5,158 nucleotides of DNA, from positions 1 through 5,158 of the forward strand of contig JBFJWU010000262.1 of NCBI GenBank assembly GCA_041623475.1, in the 5' to 3' direction. Of the stretch, positions 5,118 to 5,158 are shown piece by piece. The stretch's first letter is position 1; each line of letters begins with the position of its first letter. This DNA is from JBFJWU01 sp041623475 [NCBI: bacterium] (GTDB lineage: Bacteria; J088). The notes under the pieces were generated by a model. It was not told where the DNA came from. It worked only from the letters and a program-made list of their open reading frames with translations, and ran no database searches. Position numbers and translations under genes: made by a program.

Positions 5118-5158
5118 GTGGACGAGATTATTCAGGGCATTCCGCTGGTCGCCCAGGG
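5118..5158 (+). CDS. Possible start of a further gene, cut by the window edge
   Basis: A GTG at 5118 opens a frame that stays open to the window end, reading MDEIIQGIPLVAQ. It lies 11 bases after the TGA at 5104-5106 and is in the same direction, consistent with an operon partner. There is no clear Shine-Dalgarno site; coupling to the preceding stop is possible. Thirteen residues are too few to name a family, and the start may be wrong because the frame is also open upstream. Confidence 0.3.
   Translation, partial: MDEIIQGIPLVAQ

Overview
The window is a compact, moderately GC-rich stretch of bacterial chromosome (GC estimated by eye, not computed). It is almost entirely coding: five complete genes with recognisable or well-formed products, one further complete gene of unknown family, and a possible gene start at the right edge. 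There are no tRNA or rRNA genes, insertion sequences, CRISPR arrays or phage genes. The host cannot be fixed from sequence alone. A ruvX-mltG pair, leaderless-looking promoters beside strong Shine-Dalgarno sites, an M29-type aminopeptidase and a haloalkane dehalogenase would fit a Chloroflexota-like or other GC-rich free-living lineage. That is a weak inference.

Layout. Positions 22-1475 (minus strand) hold ruvX followed by mltG, joined by a one-base stop/start overlap (TGATG). This is a housekeeping pair for an RNase H-fold nuclease of the Holliday junction resolvase family and a membrane-anchored endolytic murein transglycosylase. A short divergent region of 83 bp separates ruvX from an unrecognised 248-residue gene at 1559-2305 (plus strand). 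Both genes leaving this region have a TACCNT -10-like hexamer only 6-8 bases before the start codon, suggesting leaderless transcription. The unknown gene ends only 9 bases from the convergent end of the next operon, and the two TAG stops form the base of a small perfect hairpin.

Positions 2315-4332 (minus strand) hold a two-gene operon: a COG2309/M29-like aminopeptidase with a TTG start and a strong ribosome binding site, then a haloalkane dehalogenase of the DhlA/DhmA type (subfamily I) with its complete set of catalytic and halide-binding residues. The two overlap by four bases (ATGA) and are almost certainly co-translated. Both are metabolic or scavenging enzymes; no common pathway is evident.

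A 192-bp divergent intergenic region (4333-4524) carries weak promoter candidates in both directions and an 11-bp bulged stem-loop in the leader of the last complete gene, 4525-5106 (plus strand). That gene encodes a 193-residue protein of unknown family with a possible helix-turn-helix. A likely co-directional partner may begin with GTG at 5118 and run off the window.

I found no convincing multi-gene novel system. The most worthwhile items are the two unrecognised proteins, the paired leaderless promoters, the structured leader before 4525, and the intact dehalogenase coupled to a metallopeptidase-like gene.
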